Assembly (NCBI GenBank): GCA_046295975.1
Contig: JBKBMG010000014.1
Location: 35,338-99,337, forward strand
DNA: 64,000 nt
Origin: UBA2357 sp046295975
GTDB lineage: Bacteria; Pseudomonadota; Gammaproteobacteria; Burkholderiales; Rhodocyclaceae
Reading direction: 5' to 3'
The notes below the pieces were generated by a model. It was given only the letters and a program-made list of their open reading frames with translations. It was not told the DNA's origin and made no database searches. Positions 8,576-16,489 of this stretch are shown here, one piece after another. Numbering within the stretch: the first letter of the stretch is position 1; the number at the start of each line of letters is the position of its first letter. Made by a program: the position numbers and the translations under genes.

Positions 8576-10864
8576 TCAGAACTGCAGGTTGGCGGACAAC
8601 ACCGCGGTGCGCGGCGTGCCGGGCACGTAGCGATGGCCGTTGTTGTTCATTGACGCGACATAGTCTTTGTCGAACAGGTTGTACACGTTGAGCTGCAAGC
8701 TCAGGTTCTGGTTGATCGCGTACGCGGCCATGGCGTCGAACACCCAGTAGTCATCGATGCGCGGCATCTGGGTGGTGTCGGTCAGCGTGCCTGAGGTGCG
8801 CAGCATCGAATCGACGTAGCGCGCACCACCACCCACGGTAAGGCCGGAGGGCAGTCGGTAGCTGGTCCAGGTGGTGAAACTGAGCTTGGGCGACCAGTTG
8901 ATTGCGTTGCCCTGCTGGGCGTCGGTGCCGCGCTTGATCTCGGTATCCATGTGGGCGAGGCCGGCCGAAACCTGCCACTGCGGCGTGATCGCGCCCACTA
9001 CTCCAAGCTCCACGCCACGCACCACCTTGCGGCCGTATTGGGTGATTTCGCCGGTGGCGGCGTCGGTCTGCACCAGGTCGTTCTTGTTCACGCTGCGATA
9101 CACCGCAGCGGTGAGTGCCAGCCGTTGATCGAGCACGTCCCACTTGGTGCCCAACTCGATGTTGGTGGCGGTCTGCGGGTCCATGTTGGGGTGGTTGATG
9201 TTGGTCGCGGTGGCGTTGAGGGTGAAGTTCGACCCGCCGGGTGGTTGTTTGGAGGTGGACAGTGCCGCATACACGCTGCCATTCGGGGCGGGTTTGTAGA
9301 GCGCTCCCAGCTTCCAGCTGAGCAGGGTGTCACTGCTCTTGAGGTTTTGCGGCACCAGGGTACCCACCGGCAGTTCGGGATGGCTGGTAGCGGTGGACAG
9401 CACGATGTTGGATGCCTCGGTGCGATAGCGGTCGCCGCGCAGGCCGGCGGAGAACTGCCAGCGCTCACCGAGCTTCACGGTGTCGAACAGGTAGGCGCCA
9501 ATGGTCAGGGTTTCGCCCTCGGCGCGCGCGCCGGTGAAGCTCAGGTCGCGGCCGGTGATCGGGTCGTGGCGGTTGGGCCGGTAGAGATTGGCGGGATCCA
9601 TGCTGCCCGCGCCGGTGAGTGTGCGGGTGAGTTGGCGTTCATGGGTGAACTCCAGGCCGGTGCTCAGTTCGTGGCGCAGTCCGCCAGTGTTGAAGGCGGT
9701 GGTGAGATTGGTCTGGTTGGTCAGCAACTCGTTTTCCTGCCACTTGGTGTGGCGGCCGCGCAGCACCGTCCAGCCGGCCGGGTCGGTGGCGGCGTCTATG
9801 CCTTCGGGGTTGGTGGCGCTGGTGACGGCATTGCCCGGTGCGGTCAGCAGCAACTGGTGGCGGGCCTTGCCGTAGCGCGCCGTGTTGCGCAAGGTCGTGT
9901 CGGCAGACAGGTCGTGCTCGATGCGGGCGGTGAACATGTCCAGCCTGACGTCTTCAAAGTCGCTGCTGCTGCCGTAGAAGTTCTCGCTGTCGACGGGTGC
10001 GGCGCGCTGACCGGCGCCCGCCAGCGAAGCGTTGTAGTAGCCGGGCAGGCCGACGGTGGGCACGCCACCGTCGGGGAGGTTGTCCTGTTCGATGTGCAGG
10101 AAGGACAGCGTCGTGCGGGTGGGCGTGCCCAGACCGAAGGCGAGCGAGGGTGCGATGCCCCAGCGCTTGCTTTCCACCGTGTCGCGGCCGGCCACGCCGC
10201 CGTCCTGGGTCATGAGGTTGAGGCGCCACGCGGCGGTGTCACCGAGGCGGCGGTTGATGTCGGCGGTGGCGCGCAGGTTGTCGGCGTCGCTGTAGCTCAG
10301 GCTGGCGTTGGCGGCGTCACCGGAGAACGGAGTCTTGGTGGCGAGGTTCACATAACCGGACGGCGCGCCGCGGCCGTTGTCCGCGCCCACCGGGCCCTTG
10401 GATATCTCGATCTGCTCGATGTTGAAGGTGTCGCGGGCGAAGTTGCCGAGATCCCGGACACCGTCCATGTAGATGCTCCCGGAGGTGTCGAAACCGCGCA
10501 TGAAGATGTTGTCCTTGGTGTTGCTGTTGCCGCCTTCGCCGAGCAGCAGGGTCACGCCCGGGGTATTGCGCAAGGCTTCGGTGAGGGAGGTGGCCTGTTG
10601 TTCGCGCAGGACTTCCTTGCCGATGACGGTGATGGTCTGAGGGGTATCGACCAGCGGCTGGGTGAATTTCGGCGAGCTCACCGCCTCGATCTTGTAGCGC
10701 TCTTCGCTGTTGGCGCGGACGTTGACCTCGGGCAGGGTCGAGGAGGCTGCGGTCTGGGCCGCGACGGCGCCTGGCAGGGCCAGCGCGGCGAAGGCAAGCG
10801 CGGCTGTCTGGACATTAGGGAAAGGCTTGGTGGACGGGTGCTTCTGGCTCTCGATGGTGGCCAT
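8576..10864 (-). CDS. TonB-dependent siderophore receptor, Fiu/PiuA-like
   Basis: A 762-residue outer-membrane ferric-siderophore receptor. It begins with a signal peptide ending in ALPGAVAAQ, continues with a TonB-box and plug domain (SPKFTQPLVDTPQTITVIGKEVL to about residue 170, including FMRGFDTSGSIYMDGVRDLG), and then a 22-strand barrel ending in LSANLQF with the C-terminal Phe used by the BAM machinery. The neighbouring piuC-type gene points to a catecholate-siderophore role as for Fiu or PiuA. A Fur-box-like sequence lies about 85 bp upstream of the start. Confidence 0.92.
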   Translation of the reverse strand: MATIESQKHPSTKPFPNVQTAALAFAALALPGAVAAQTAASSTLPEVNVRANSEERYKIEAVSSPKFTQPLVDTPQTITVIGKEVLREQQATSLTEALRNTPGVTLLLGEGGNSNTKDNIFMRGFDTSGSIYMDGVRDLGNFARDTFNIEQIEISKGPVGADNGRGAPSGYVNLATKTPFSGDAANASLSYSDADNLRATADINRRLGDTAAWRLNLMTQDGGVAGRDTVESKRWGIAPSLAFGLGTPTRTTLSFLHIEQDNLPDGGVPTVGLPGYYNASLAGAGQRAAPVDSENFYGSSSDFEDVRLDMFTARIEHDLSADTTLRNTARYGKARHQLLLTAPGNAVTSATNPEGIDAATDPAGWTVLRGRHTKWQENELLTNQTNLTTAFNTGGLRHELSTGLEFTHERQLTRTLTGAGSMDPANLYRPNRHDPITGRDLSFTGARAEGETLTIGAYLFDTVKLGERWQFSAGLRGDRYRTEASNIVLSTATSHPELPVGTLVPQNLKSSDTLLSWKLGALYKPAPNGSVYAALSTSKQPPGGSNFTLNATATNINHPNMDPQTATNIELGTKWDVLDQRLALTAAVYRSVNKNDLVQTDAATGEITQYGRKVVRGVELGVVGAITPQWQVSAGLAHMDTEIKRGTDAQQGNAINWSPKLSFTTWTSYRLPSGLTVGGGARYVDSMLRTSGTLTDTTQMPRIDDYWVFDAMAAYAINQNLSLQLNVYNLFDKDYVASMNNNGHRYVPGTPRTAVLSANLQF

Positions 10865-11117
10865 GGGGTTCTCCGGTCAGGGGTGAGCGATGTCACTGGC
10901 TGGCTGCCTGACCGGATTCGAAGCGGCTGGGTGGCTGGCTGTTATTAATTGAGAATGATAACCGTTAAATCATGTAAATCTCAATCGGCATTGCCGGTCG
11001 CTGTGTAGCGGCGACCGGCCACAGCCTGACGGCACAGTCGTGCCACGGCGGTAGCGGCACATGCGCCGGGGGGCTGTTATGCTCGCGGCTATACGTACAA
11101 CGAAAGGGAGACGCCGT
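10865..11117. other. Divergent intergenic region of receptor and small membrane gene
   Basis: This 253-bp gap holds the Fur-box-like site and the promoters of the two divergent genes. A GC-rich segment (about 11000-11060) just upstream of the small gene has short self-complementary stretches but no clear gene. Confidence 0.4.
10950..10964. promoter_or_regulatory. Candidate Fur box upstream of the siderophore receptor
   Basis: TGAGAATGATAACCG matches 10 of the 14 defined positions of the 7-1-7 Fur consensus (TGATAAT-N-ATTATCA) and lies in an AT-rich stretch upstream of the receptor gene. Iron-dependent repression by Fur fits the gene's function. The match was judged by eye. Confidence 0.6.
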
Positions 11118-11372
11118 ATGGCGAAATCGATGCCGAAGTGGCTGCCGCGCGTGGCCTTCGTCGCGCTGCACGTGGTTCAGTATCTGGTGTCGTCGAGTGC
11201 CGACCTGATCCTGTCGAGCACTATTGCGGCACTGATGGTGGGCGCCCAGCTGATGCCGCGCGAGCATTTTGCGAAGGTGTTCCGCACTCGCCCGAATCTG
11301 GTCAGCCAACTCGGCAGCATTGCCTGGCTGTTCGTATCGTTCGTGGAGATGAGCGCCCGCGGGGGTTTGTAG
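11118..11372 (+). CDS. Small hypothetical membrane-associated protein
   Basis: An 84-residue protein that I do not recognise. It has two moderately hydrophobic stretches (about residues 10-45 and 66-78) and a basic N-terminus. The ATG at 11118 (MAKSMPKWLPRVA) is preceded at good spacing by AAAGGGAG, which favours it over the upstream in-frame start at 11061. It stands alone, divergent from the siderophore receptor. Coding status rests on the ribosome site and hydrophobic pattern, so it is moderately secure. Confidence 0.5.
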   Translation: MAKSMPKWLPRVAFVALHVVQYLVSSSADLILSSTIAALMVGAQLMPREHFAKVFRTRPNLVSQLGSIAWLFVSFVEMSARGGL

Positions 11373-11721
11373 GTTGTTGACCAGGCCTGCCAACATTGGC
11401 GCACGGGCGGGGTTGTAGGGCGGAAAAGCGCCGCGCGTTCCGCCGAATGATGACGGTCGGCGTTTTTCACGGCGCCGCACGCGGCGGATTTCACCTGAGG
11501 AAGCACTGATTGAATCCGTTCGCCCTTAGTCTTTCGGCTGCGTTCAGGACAGGCTTGTCGAAGCCCGACTCCCGGCACTAGCGAAGTCGCCCTTCGACAG
11601 GCTCAGGGCGAGCGGAGGTGCCTGTTTCAAAGCTTCGCTTTGCCAAGCCCACGCGGGGCTTGCTTCGCTCGGCCCGAACGATGGGGAATAAGAGTGCTTC
11701 CCTGAGAAACGCGGTCGCGGC
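11373..11721. other. Non-coding stretch containing a miniature element
   Basis: There is no gene of its own in these 349 bp. The left 120 bp show nothing recognisable; the rest is occupied by the IS5-like MITE at 11499-11701. Small ORFs here are translations of the repeat. Confidence 0.6.
11495..11705. mobile_element. MITE A, IS5-like terminal repeats with CTGA duplication
   Basis: A 203-bp non-coding element (11499-11701) bounded by imperfect terminal inverted repeats beginning GGAAGCACT (left end GGAAGCACTGATTGAATCC, right end read inward GGAAGCACTCTTATTCC). It is flanked by a 4-bp direct duplication CTGA at 11495-11498 and 11702-11705. The interior carries the common CTTCGACAGGCTCAGGGCGA-type repeat. 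TIRs starting GGAAG with a 4-bp YTAR-like duplication point to mobilisation by an IS5-family transposase, which is an inference. It ends 16 bp downstream of the reductase stop codon. Confidence 0.75.
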
Positions 11722-12687
11722 TTACAGATCGAGCACCAAGCGCGCGCTTTTCGCGCGCGAGCAACACGGTGTGAACTGGTCTCCTTTCGCCTGCTCCGCG
11801 GGGGTGAGGAAAACGTCCCGATGATCGGGTGTGCCTTCCAGCACGCGCGTCAAGCAGGTGCCGCACACGCCTTGCTCGCATGACACGGGCACCTCGATGC
11901 CGTGCATGGCGAGCGCGGTGACCACCGCTTGATCGGCCGCCACGCGGATAACGGCACCGGTAGAGGCGATCTGGACTTCGAAGCTTCCGTCGTGGCTGGT
12001 ATCGACCGCTGCTGCCGCGAAGTATTCGCGGTGCAGTCTCGCCTCGGGCCAGCCGGCTTGGTGCGCAGCGCCCAGCATCGCGTCCATGAAGCCCGTCGGC
12101 CCACACACGTAGAGGTCCGTCCCGGCGGTCGGCTTGGCGCGCAGCGAGCCGAGATGGAATTTCTGCCCGGCGGGGTCGTCGTCGAAGTGGAAATGCACCT
12201 TGGCGGCGAAGACCGAGCCCCGGATGCGGTCGTAGAATGCGGTGCGCTCACGCGACCGCGTGCAGTAATGCAACTCGAACGACGCGCCGATGTTTGCGAG
12301 GCGCTCGGCCATGCAAAGGATAGGCGTGATGCCGATTCCACCGGCGAGCAGCACGCTGTGCCGCCCGTCGTGCACCAGCGGGAAGTGGTTCTTCGGGTCG
12401 CTGATTTGCAGTATCTGCCCAACTTCGAGCGCGTGCATCGCGACCGAGCCGCCTCGCGATTGAGCGTCGCGCAACACCGCGATCAGATAGCGGTGGCTCT
12501 CGCGCGGGTCGTTGCACAAGGAGTATTGGCGCACCATACCGCCGGGCAGGTGCACGTCGATATGGGAGCCGGCCGAAAACGGGGGCAGCGCCTCGCCCGC
12601 GGGGTCGACCAGTTCGAAGCTGCAGATATCGAGGGCCTCGACGGTTTTGCGCGCGATGCGCACGCTGCGTATGGCGGGGGTCGTCAT
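11722..12687 (-). CDS. VanB-type oxygenase reductase (FMN, NAD, [2Fe-2S])
   Basis: A 321-residue class IA ring-hydroxylating oxygenase reductase. It has the FMN-binding motif RQYSLC (residues 53-58), the NAD-binding motif LLAGGIGITPI (113-123), CGP at 195-197, and a C-terminal plant-type ferredoxin whose ligands are Cys270, Cys275, Cys278 and Cys308. It would pass electrons from NAD(P)H to a Rieske oxygenase. No oxygenase is adjacent, but two VanA-like Rieske genes lie 12-15 kb away beyond the scaffold gap and are likely partners. Its ATG overlaps the stop of the preceding small gene (ATGA), and it is flanked by two related MITEs in opposite orientation. Confidence 0.9.
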   Translation of the reverse strand: MTTPAIRSVRIARKTVEALDICSFELVDPAGEALPPFSAGSHIDVHLPGGMVRQYSLCNDPRESHRYLIAVLRDAQSRGGSVAMHALEVGQILQISDPKNHFPLVHDGRHSVLLAGGIGITPILCMAERLANIGASFELHYCTRSRERTAFYDRIRGSVFAAKVHFHFDDDPAGQKFHLGSLRAKPTAGTDLYVCGPTGFMDAMLGAAHQAGWPEARLHREYFAAAAVDTSHDGSFEVQIASTGAVIRVAADQAVVTALAMHGIEVPVSCEQGVCGTCLTRVLEGTPDHRDVFLTPAEQAKGDQFTPCCSRAKSARLVLDL

Positions 12688-13085
12688 GCTGAGGCTCCGT
12701 AGGTTTCGACTTCCAGCACCGTCTGCGGCACCGACCGCGCCATTACCGGCGAGCAGTGGCTAGGGAAGCGCTGGTTTATTCCACGCTGTTCGGGCTGAGC
12801 CTGTCGAAGCCCTTCTTTTCCCGAGGAATGCCCTTCGAGAAGCCTGTCCTGAGCGCAGCCGAAGGGCTCAGGGCGAACGGATTCAAGTGTTTCCCTAGCG
12901 GGATAGTCGCGCTGAATCGGGCCGCCGAGGGAGTCGAAAAGGCGGATCGAATAGCCGCCGGATGCCTGATTGAAGTTGCTCAAGGGTTTTCCTTCTCGAT
13001 CATGATCGATCGACATGAGTGGCGCCGCGTTAGCGGCGTAGCAGAACATTTCCGAGCGCCCTGGCGGATGAGAACGCACGCTCAT
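12684..13085 (-). CDS. Small unknown protein with an in-frame MITE insertion
   Basis: An open frame of 133 codons starting at ATG 13085, which has GGAGA at good spacing, and ending in the ATGA overlap with the reductase. Residues in the middle are the translation of MITE B plus its duplicated CTAG: 135 bp, or 45 codons, with no stop. Removing them restores one frame across ...QRDYP-AS-HCSPV..., giving an ancestral 88-residue protein. I do not recognise the family. Translational coupling suggests a role with the oxygenase reductase. Whether the interrupted protein is still functional cannot be told. Confidence 0.5.
   Translation of the reverse strand: MSVRSHPPGRSEMFCYAANAAPLMSIDHDREGKPLSNFNQASGGYSIRLFDSLGGPIQRDYPARETLESVRPEPFGCAQDRLLEGHSSGKEGLRQAQPEQRGINQRFPSHCSPVMARSVPQTVLEVETYGASA
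12760..12898. mobile_element. MITE B, IS5-like terminal repeats with CTAG duplication
   Basis: A 131-bp element (12764-12894) with terminal inverted repeats GGAAGCGCTGGTTTATTCC and, from the other end, GGAAACACTTGAATCCG. It is flanked by CTAG at 12760-12763 and 12895-12898. Its interior is related to MITE A but reversed in orientation, so A and B form inverted copies around the reductase gene. It carries no transposase. It is inserted in frame within the small gene 12684-13085. Confidence 0.78.
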
Positions 13086-13164
13086 GACATCGTCTCCATG
13101 TCGGCGGCGGGCCGGCCCCCCGCCGGCTGCGGCGCCACACCGGGCCAGAACGGGCCCCGCGATG

Positions 13165-13194
13165 AAAAAAGGCCCCGCCAAGGGCGGGGCCTTT
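13165..13194 (-). terminator. Rho-independent terminator of the gene lost in the gap
   Basis: A perfect stem GGCCCCGCC/GGCGGGGCC (13171-13179 and 13183-13191) with a three-base loop, extended by A/T pairs. Read on the minus strand it ends in a run of six T, the classical form of an intrinsic terminator. It follows the stop codon at 13214. Confidence 0.85.
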
Positions 13195-13213
13195 CCATGT
13201 CGAAAGCGACCGA

Positions 13214-13236
13214 TTACTCGGCGGTTTCTTCTTTTT
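13214..13236 (-). CDS. C-terminal tail of a gene cut by the scaffold gap
   Basis: Before the run of N, the minus strand reads a few codons ending KEETAE and a TAA stop at 13214-13216, followed by a strong terminator. This is the very end of a protein whose body is missing. The acidic, lysine-rich tail is too short to assign a family. Confidence 0.5.
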
Positions 13237-13246
13237 NNNNNNNNNN
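13237..13246. other. Scaffold gap of ten N
   Basis: Ten consecutive N mark a join between contigs; the true distance is unknown. Everything left of it (including the VanB-type reductase) and everything right of it (the DUF1329 operon) are linked only by scaffolding. Confidence 0.98.
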
Positions 13247-13263
13247 CTGGCGCCCCGTCATTA

Positions 13264-14619
13264 TCAGCGGATACCCTCGCCCGCCATTGCGTCGGGTGTG
13301 AAAATGCTATCCGGATAAATTGGCATCAGCCGGTAGTGTGTGGACTTGCTGTTGAAGAGGTTGGCAATGAAGGCCGAGCCCGACAGGAGATCGTTGAGGC
13401 CGAAGGCGCCGATGATCAGTCCGGGCGCATCGGGCGCAACGAAGGTCTGCGACCACAGCGTCTTCCACAGCTGACCATTGGCATCCCAACGATCGGCCAG
13501 CACGCAGTTCCAGGAGTCCTCGTCGCAGTAGTAGCGGCTCCTGGGCGCCTGGTGGCGATGACCCTGACGCACCGTGGCCTCGACCACCCACACCCGGTGC
13601 AGCTCCCAGCGCACGTGGTCCGGATTGAGGTGGTGCTTGGCCATCACCTCCGCGTCCGTGGCGGGTTGCAGCAGCTTGCTGCCGTTGTAGGGAATGTACA
13701 TTTCCTGCTTGCCCACGAGCTTCCAGTCGAAGCGGTCCATTCGCCCGTTGAAGGTTTCAAGCTCGTCGAAGCTCAACACCCCGGCGGTGGCCGGTGTCGG
13801 TGTGTCACAGCACGGGTTGGGTAGTTTCCTCACCCTGCGCTGGCCGGTGAGGTACACCCACGTCTGGGTCTTGCTCCCGTCGATTTGCTCTCGGCCGACG
13901 ATGGCTTCCCCGGCGCGTATCGGTGGTCCCTGATTGATGAGCCGGATGAGCCAGAACTCGTTCTTCTTGGCGAACTCCTCGGGCGAGCCGTCGGGTATGT
14001 AGTAGGGCATCTGCTGGTCAAAAAAGCCGTCGGTCGCCAACACGGCTTTGCCGTCAGACGTGAGCTGGTACTGGGTACTCTGGAACTGCCAGGCCGTACC
14101 CCGCCAGCGCAGCAAGTGATTCCACACCACCTCGGCGCCGGTCTTGGGAATCGGGAACGGGATGCCTCCGTAAGCCCCCTCCACGAGGTCACCGTTCATC
14201 GTCGCTCGGGTGGCGTTGGCGAAAGTGTTGACATAGACCCACTGAGGCGCCGCGGCAGTGCGGTGGGTCTTGTAGACGTCCACCCGGTACGTGTCCGGAT
14301 ACTTCTTCAGCATCGCCTGGGTGCCGTCGGTGAGCTTGTCGGCATACTGGTCCATGTTTTGCGCGGTGATCGAGAAGAGCGGCGTCTCGTCCTTGAAGGG
14401 GTCGCCCCGCCGCCCACCCGGGGTGTCGCCGGCAATCGGCGTGGTGTAGCCGCCCGTCCAGGGCGGAATCGTGCCGTCTGCGTTGCCGGCCTTCTCGCCG
14501 CCCAGCGGGGTGAGCTCGGTCTTGAGCTTCGCCGCCTCGTCGGCGGTCACCGCCGCGCTGGCATCGCCTGCCGCGAATGCGGCGAGTACCGCCGCTGTGA
14601 GGAGCAAATGTCGGGTCAT
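13264..14619 (-). CDS. DUF1329 family exported protein
   Basis: A 451-residue protein with a cleavable signal peptide (LLLTAAVLAAFAAGDASAA) and the typical DUF1329 opening (DEAAKLKTELTPLGGEKAGNADGTIPPWTGG). DUF1329 proteins are LolB-like envelope proteins of about this length. They almost always accompany DUF1302 proteins in operons for hydrophobic or aromatic compounds and are thought to help substrate handling at the outer membrane. Here it is the last gene of a seven-gene minus-strand operon, 27 bp after the DUF1302 gene. The stop codon lies 17 bp from the scaffold gap. The biochemical role is not established for the family. Confidence 0.88.
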   Translation of the reverse strand: MTRHLLLTAAVLAAFAAGDASAAVTADEAAKLKTELTPLGGEKAGNADGTIPPWTGGYTTPIAGDTPGGRRGDPFKDETPLFSITAQNMDQYADKLTDGTQAMLKKYPDTYRVDVYKTHRTAAAPQWVYVNTFANATRATMNGDLVEGAYGGIPFPIPKTGAEVVWNHLLRWRGTAWQFQSTQYQLTSDGKAVLATDGFFDQQMPYYIPDGSPEEFAKKNEFWLIRLINQGPPIRAGEAIVGREQIDGSKTQTWVYLTGQRRVRKLPNPCCDTPTPATAGVLSFDELETFNGRMDRFDWKLVGKQEMYIPYNGSKLLQPATDAEVMAKHHLNPDHVRWELHRVWVVEATVRQGHRHQAPRSRYYCDEDSWNCVLADRWDANGQLWKTLWSQTFVAPDAPGLIIGAFGLNDLLSGSAFIANLFNSKSTHYRLMPIYPDSIFTPDAMAGEGIR

Positions 14620-14646
14620 GGGGTGTCTCCGTTGGTTTTGTTGGGG

Positions 14647-16383
14647 TCAGAACGTCCGCCGAAGGTACAGGGCGATGTTGTTGCGATCAGCCAGCGCATT
14701 GCCGTCGCTGAACTTCGGCCGGCCGCCGGTCAAGGCAGGCGAGGAGTCCACGAAGGGCTTGGCCTTGCCGATGTAGTGGCTGTAGGTGAGGCCGAACTGC
14801 CACACGCCCAGGTAGTTGCCTTCCAACCCGAGGGTGGCGGTGCCGTTGCCGCGCGCACTCCATGGCGTGATGGCGGAGTGTCCGTCCAAGGTATAGCGCA
14901 GCCCGACCGGCACGTTGAGATCCAGGCCCGGCAGCGCCTGCCGGTAGGTGGGGGTATAGATGAACTGGATGGCCGTGGCGCTGCGGGTCACGCCATCGTC
15001 GAGCTCGTGGTCGGGGTCATTCACCTTCATCACCCGGTTCCAGGCGATCTCGCCGACGAAGCTCGACTCGTTGGCGAGGAAGTTCGGCCCGAGGGAGGCG
15101 AGCCAGGAGAGATTCACGTGGGCGGTCTTGCCGGTAGCGAATTGCGGACGCCCGGTGAAGGCTGAGGGGTAGAGCATGTTGGTGCTTCTGAGCGGCATGT
15201 CGTCGCGCACCGAGGCTTCCAAGGCGACGTTCACTTCGCCGAAGGTGCGCGAGGCGCTTACCCCGGCGGTCTTGATCGCCTCGGGGAAGACGTAGAACCA
15301 GCGCCCGTCGGCCGGGTTGAAGACATCGAGGGCGCCGTAGAGCTGGCCGCCCTTGTCGTGGTAACGGGCGAAGTAGAAGCCGAGGTCGGTCTCGGCGATC
15401 CGCCACTTCACCTGCAGACCGAACTGGCCGTAGTCGCTGGGCTCGTCGTCGTGCCCCCGGTTCAGCACGTGGTTGCCGGCAAGCTCTCCGCTGGGGATGC
15501 CGACGAACTCGGGCTGGCTCGCGCCCCAGGGGATGTTGCTGGTGGAGAAGTAGCTGCCCGAAGGCGGCAGGCGGTCGGCCTCCCAGCCGAGCTGGACGTA
15601 GCCGCCGATGGACAGGTCCGAGGTGAGCTGCAACTGCGCCGAGATCTGGGGCACCGGACGGATGATCTCCTTGAACTGGGCGTTGGGCGAGGAGAGCAGC
15701 TTGTTGATGTCGATGGGGCCCTGGGCGCGGGCGATGCCGTTGTCGCCGAAGAAGAGGCTCTCGCCGTACTGCAGGGCGTGGCGGCCGAAGCGTGCGCTGA
15801 GCCGCCGGCCGTCCCCCAGGTCCCAGCGGCCGAAGGCGAAGGCGTCGAGCACTTCGGCATCCTCGCCGGCGATCCGCTTCGTGCGGTCGGGGAAGCGGTC
15901 GAAGGGCGTCTGGCCGTTGGTGGGTTCGCGGGCGTCGGTCGAGTGGTGGTAGGCGTCGTCGTACCAGGCTGCGGCGGAGATGCGGAAGCCGAAGCTCCGC
16001 TGATAGACCACGTCGAGCTCGGAGAGGAGATCCACCCGTGCCGAGACAATGCCCTTCTTGCGGAAGTTGTCGTTGCCGGCGTTGAAGTTTTGCGCCTGGG
16101 GGAAGGCCGAGGCGGGCACACCCGGCACCAGCAGCCTGAAGGAATCCACGAGATTCGAGTTTGCGTTCTCCACGCGGTAGATGGAGCTCGCCTTGACCGT
16201 GTTGTCGAAACGCACGGTCAGGTCCGGGTTGCCGGTGTCGATGTTGAAGGCGTGGGCAGCGGTTCCGGCCAGCAGCCCGCCGAAGCTCGTTGCGAGCGCT
16301 CGCACGAGTGCGCGTTCGCGCTTCGTGCGGCGCTGACACGGCTGGGCCTTGAAAACCAAAGTTTCCGTCGGGGTTTTTTTCAT
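14647..16383 (-). CDS. DUF1302 family outer-membrane protein
   Basis: A 578-residue exported protein. An unusually long basic N-terminus (about residues 1-30) precedes a hydrophobic segment ending GTAAHAFNID, then DTGNPDLTVRFDNTVKASSIYRVENAN, the standard DUF1302 start. The C-terminus ends in alternating beta-strand pattern with a final LYLRRTF, as in outer-membrane beta-barrels. DUF1302/DUF1329 pairs accompany catabolic operons for poorly soluble substrates, so this is plausibly the uptake channel of the aromatic pathway encoded upstream. It lies between the FAD monooxygenase (106 bp) and DUF1329 (27 bp). Confidence 0.88.
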   Translation of the reverse strand: MKKTPTETLVFKAQPCQRRTKRERALVRALATSFGGLLAGTAAHAFNIDTGNPDLTVRFDNTVKASSIYRVENANSNLVDSFRLLVPGVPASAFPQAQNFNAGNDNFRKKGIVSARVDLLSELDVVYQRSFGFRISAAAWYDDAYHHSTDAREPTNGQTPFDRFPDRTKRIAGEDAEVLDAFAFGRWDLGDGRRLSARFGRHALQYGESLFFGDNGIARAQGPIDINKLLSSPNAQFKEIIRPVPQISAQLQLTSDLSIGGYVQLGWEADRLPPSGSYFSTSNIPWGASQPEFVGIPSGELAGNHVLNRGHDDEPSDYGQFGLQVKWRIAETDLGFYFARYHDKGGQLYGALDVFNPADGRWFYVFPEAIKTAGVSASRTFGEVNVALEASVRDDMPLRSTNMLYPSAFTGRPQFATGKTAHVNLSWLASLGPNFLANESSFVGEIAWNRVMKVNDPDHELDDGVTRSATAIQFIYTPTYRQALPGLDLNVPVGLRYTLDGHSAITPWSARGNGTATLGLEGNYLGVWQFGLTYSHYIGKAKPFVDSSPALTGGRPKFSDGNALADRNNIALYLRRTF

Positions 16384-16489
16384 GTCTGTCTCCTCCCTCT
16401 TTCTGGCCGATTGGCCAATGTGGGGTTAGGGTGTTCCGTGTTGGGGCTTGGTGAGCCCGGATGTCTTCGCTGGTCGTGGCCTCCTGTGT

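Noticed and set aside
11177..11578. 133-codon minus-strand frame near MITE A
   Set aside because: It begins in the MITE and runs antisense to the small membrane gene; no family features.
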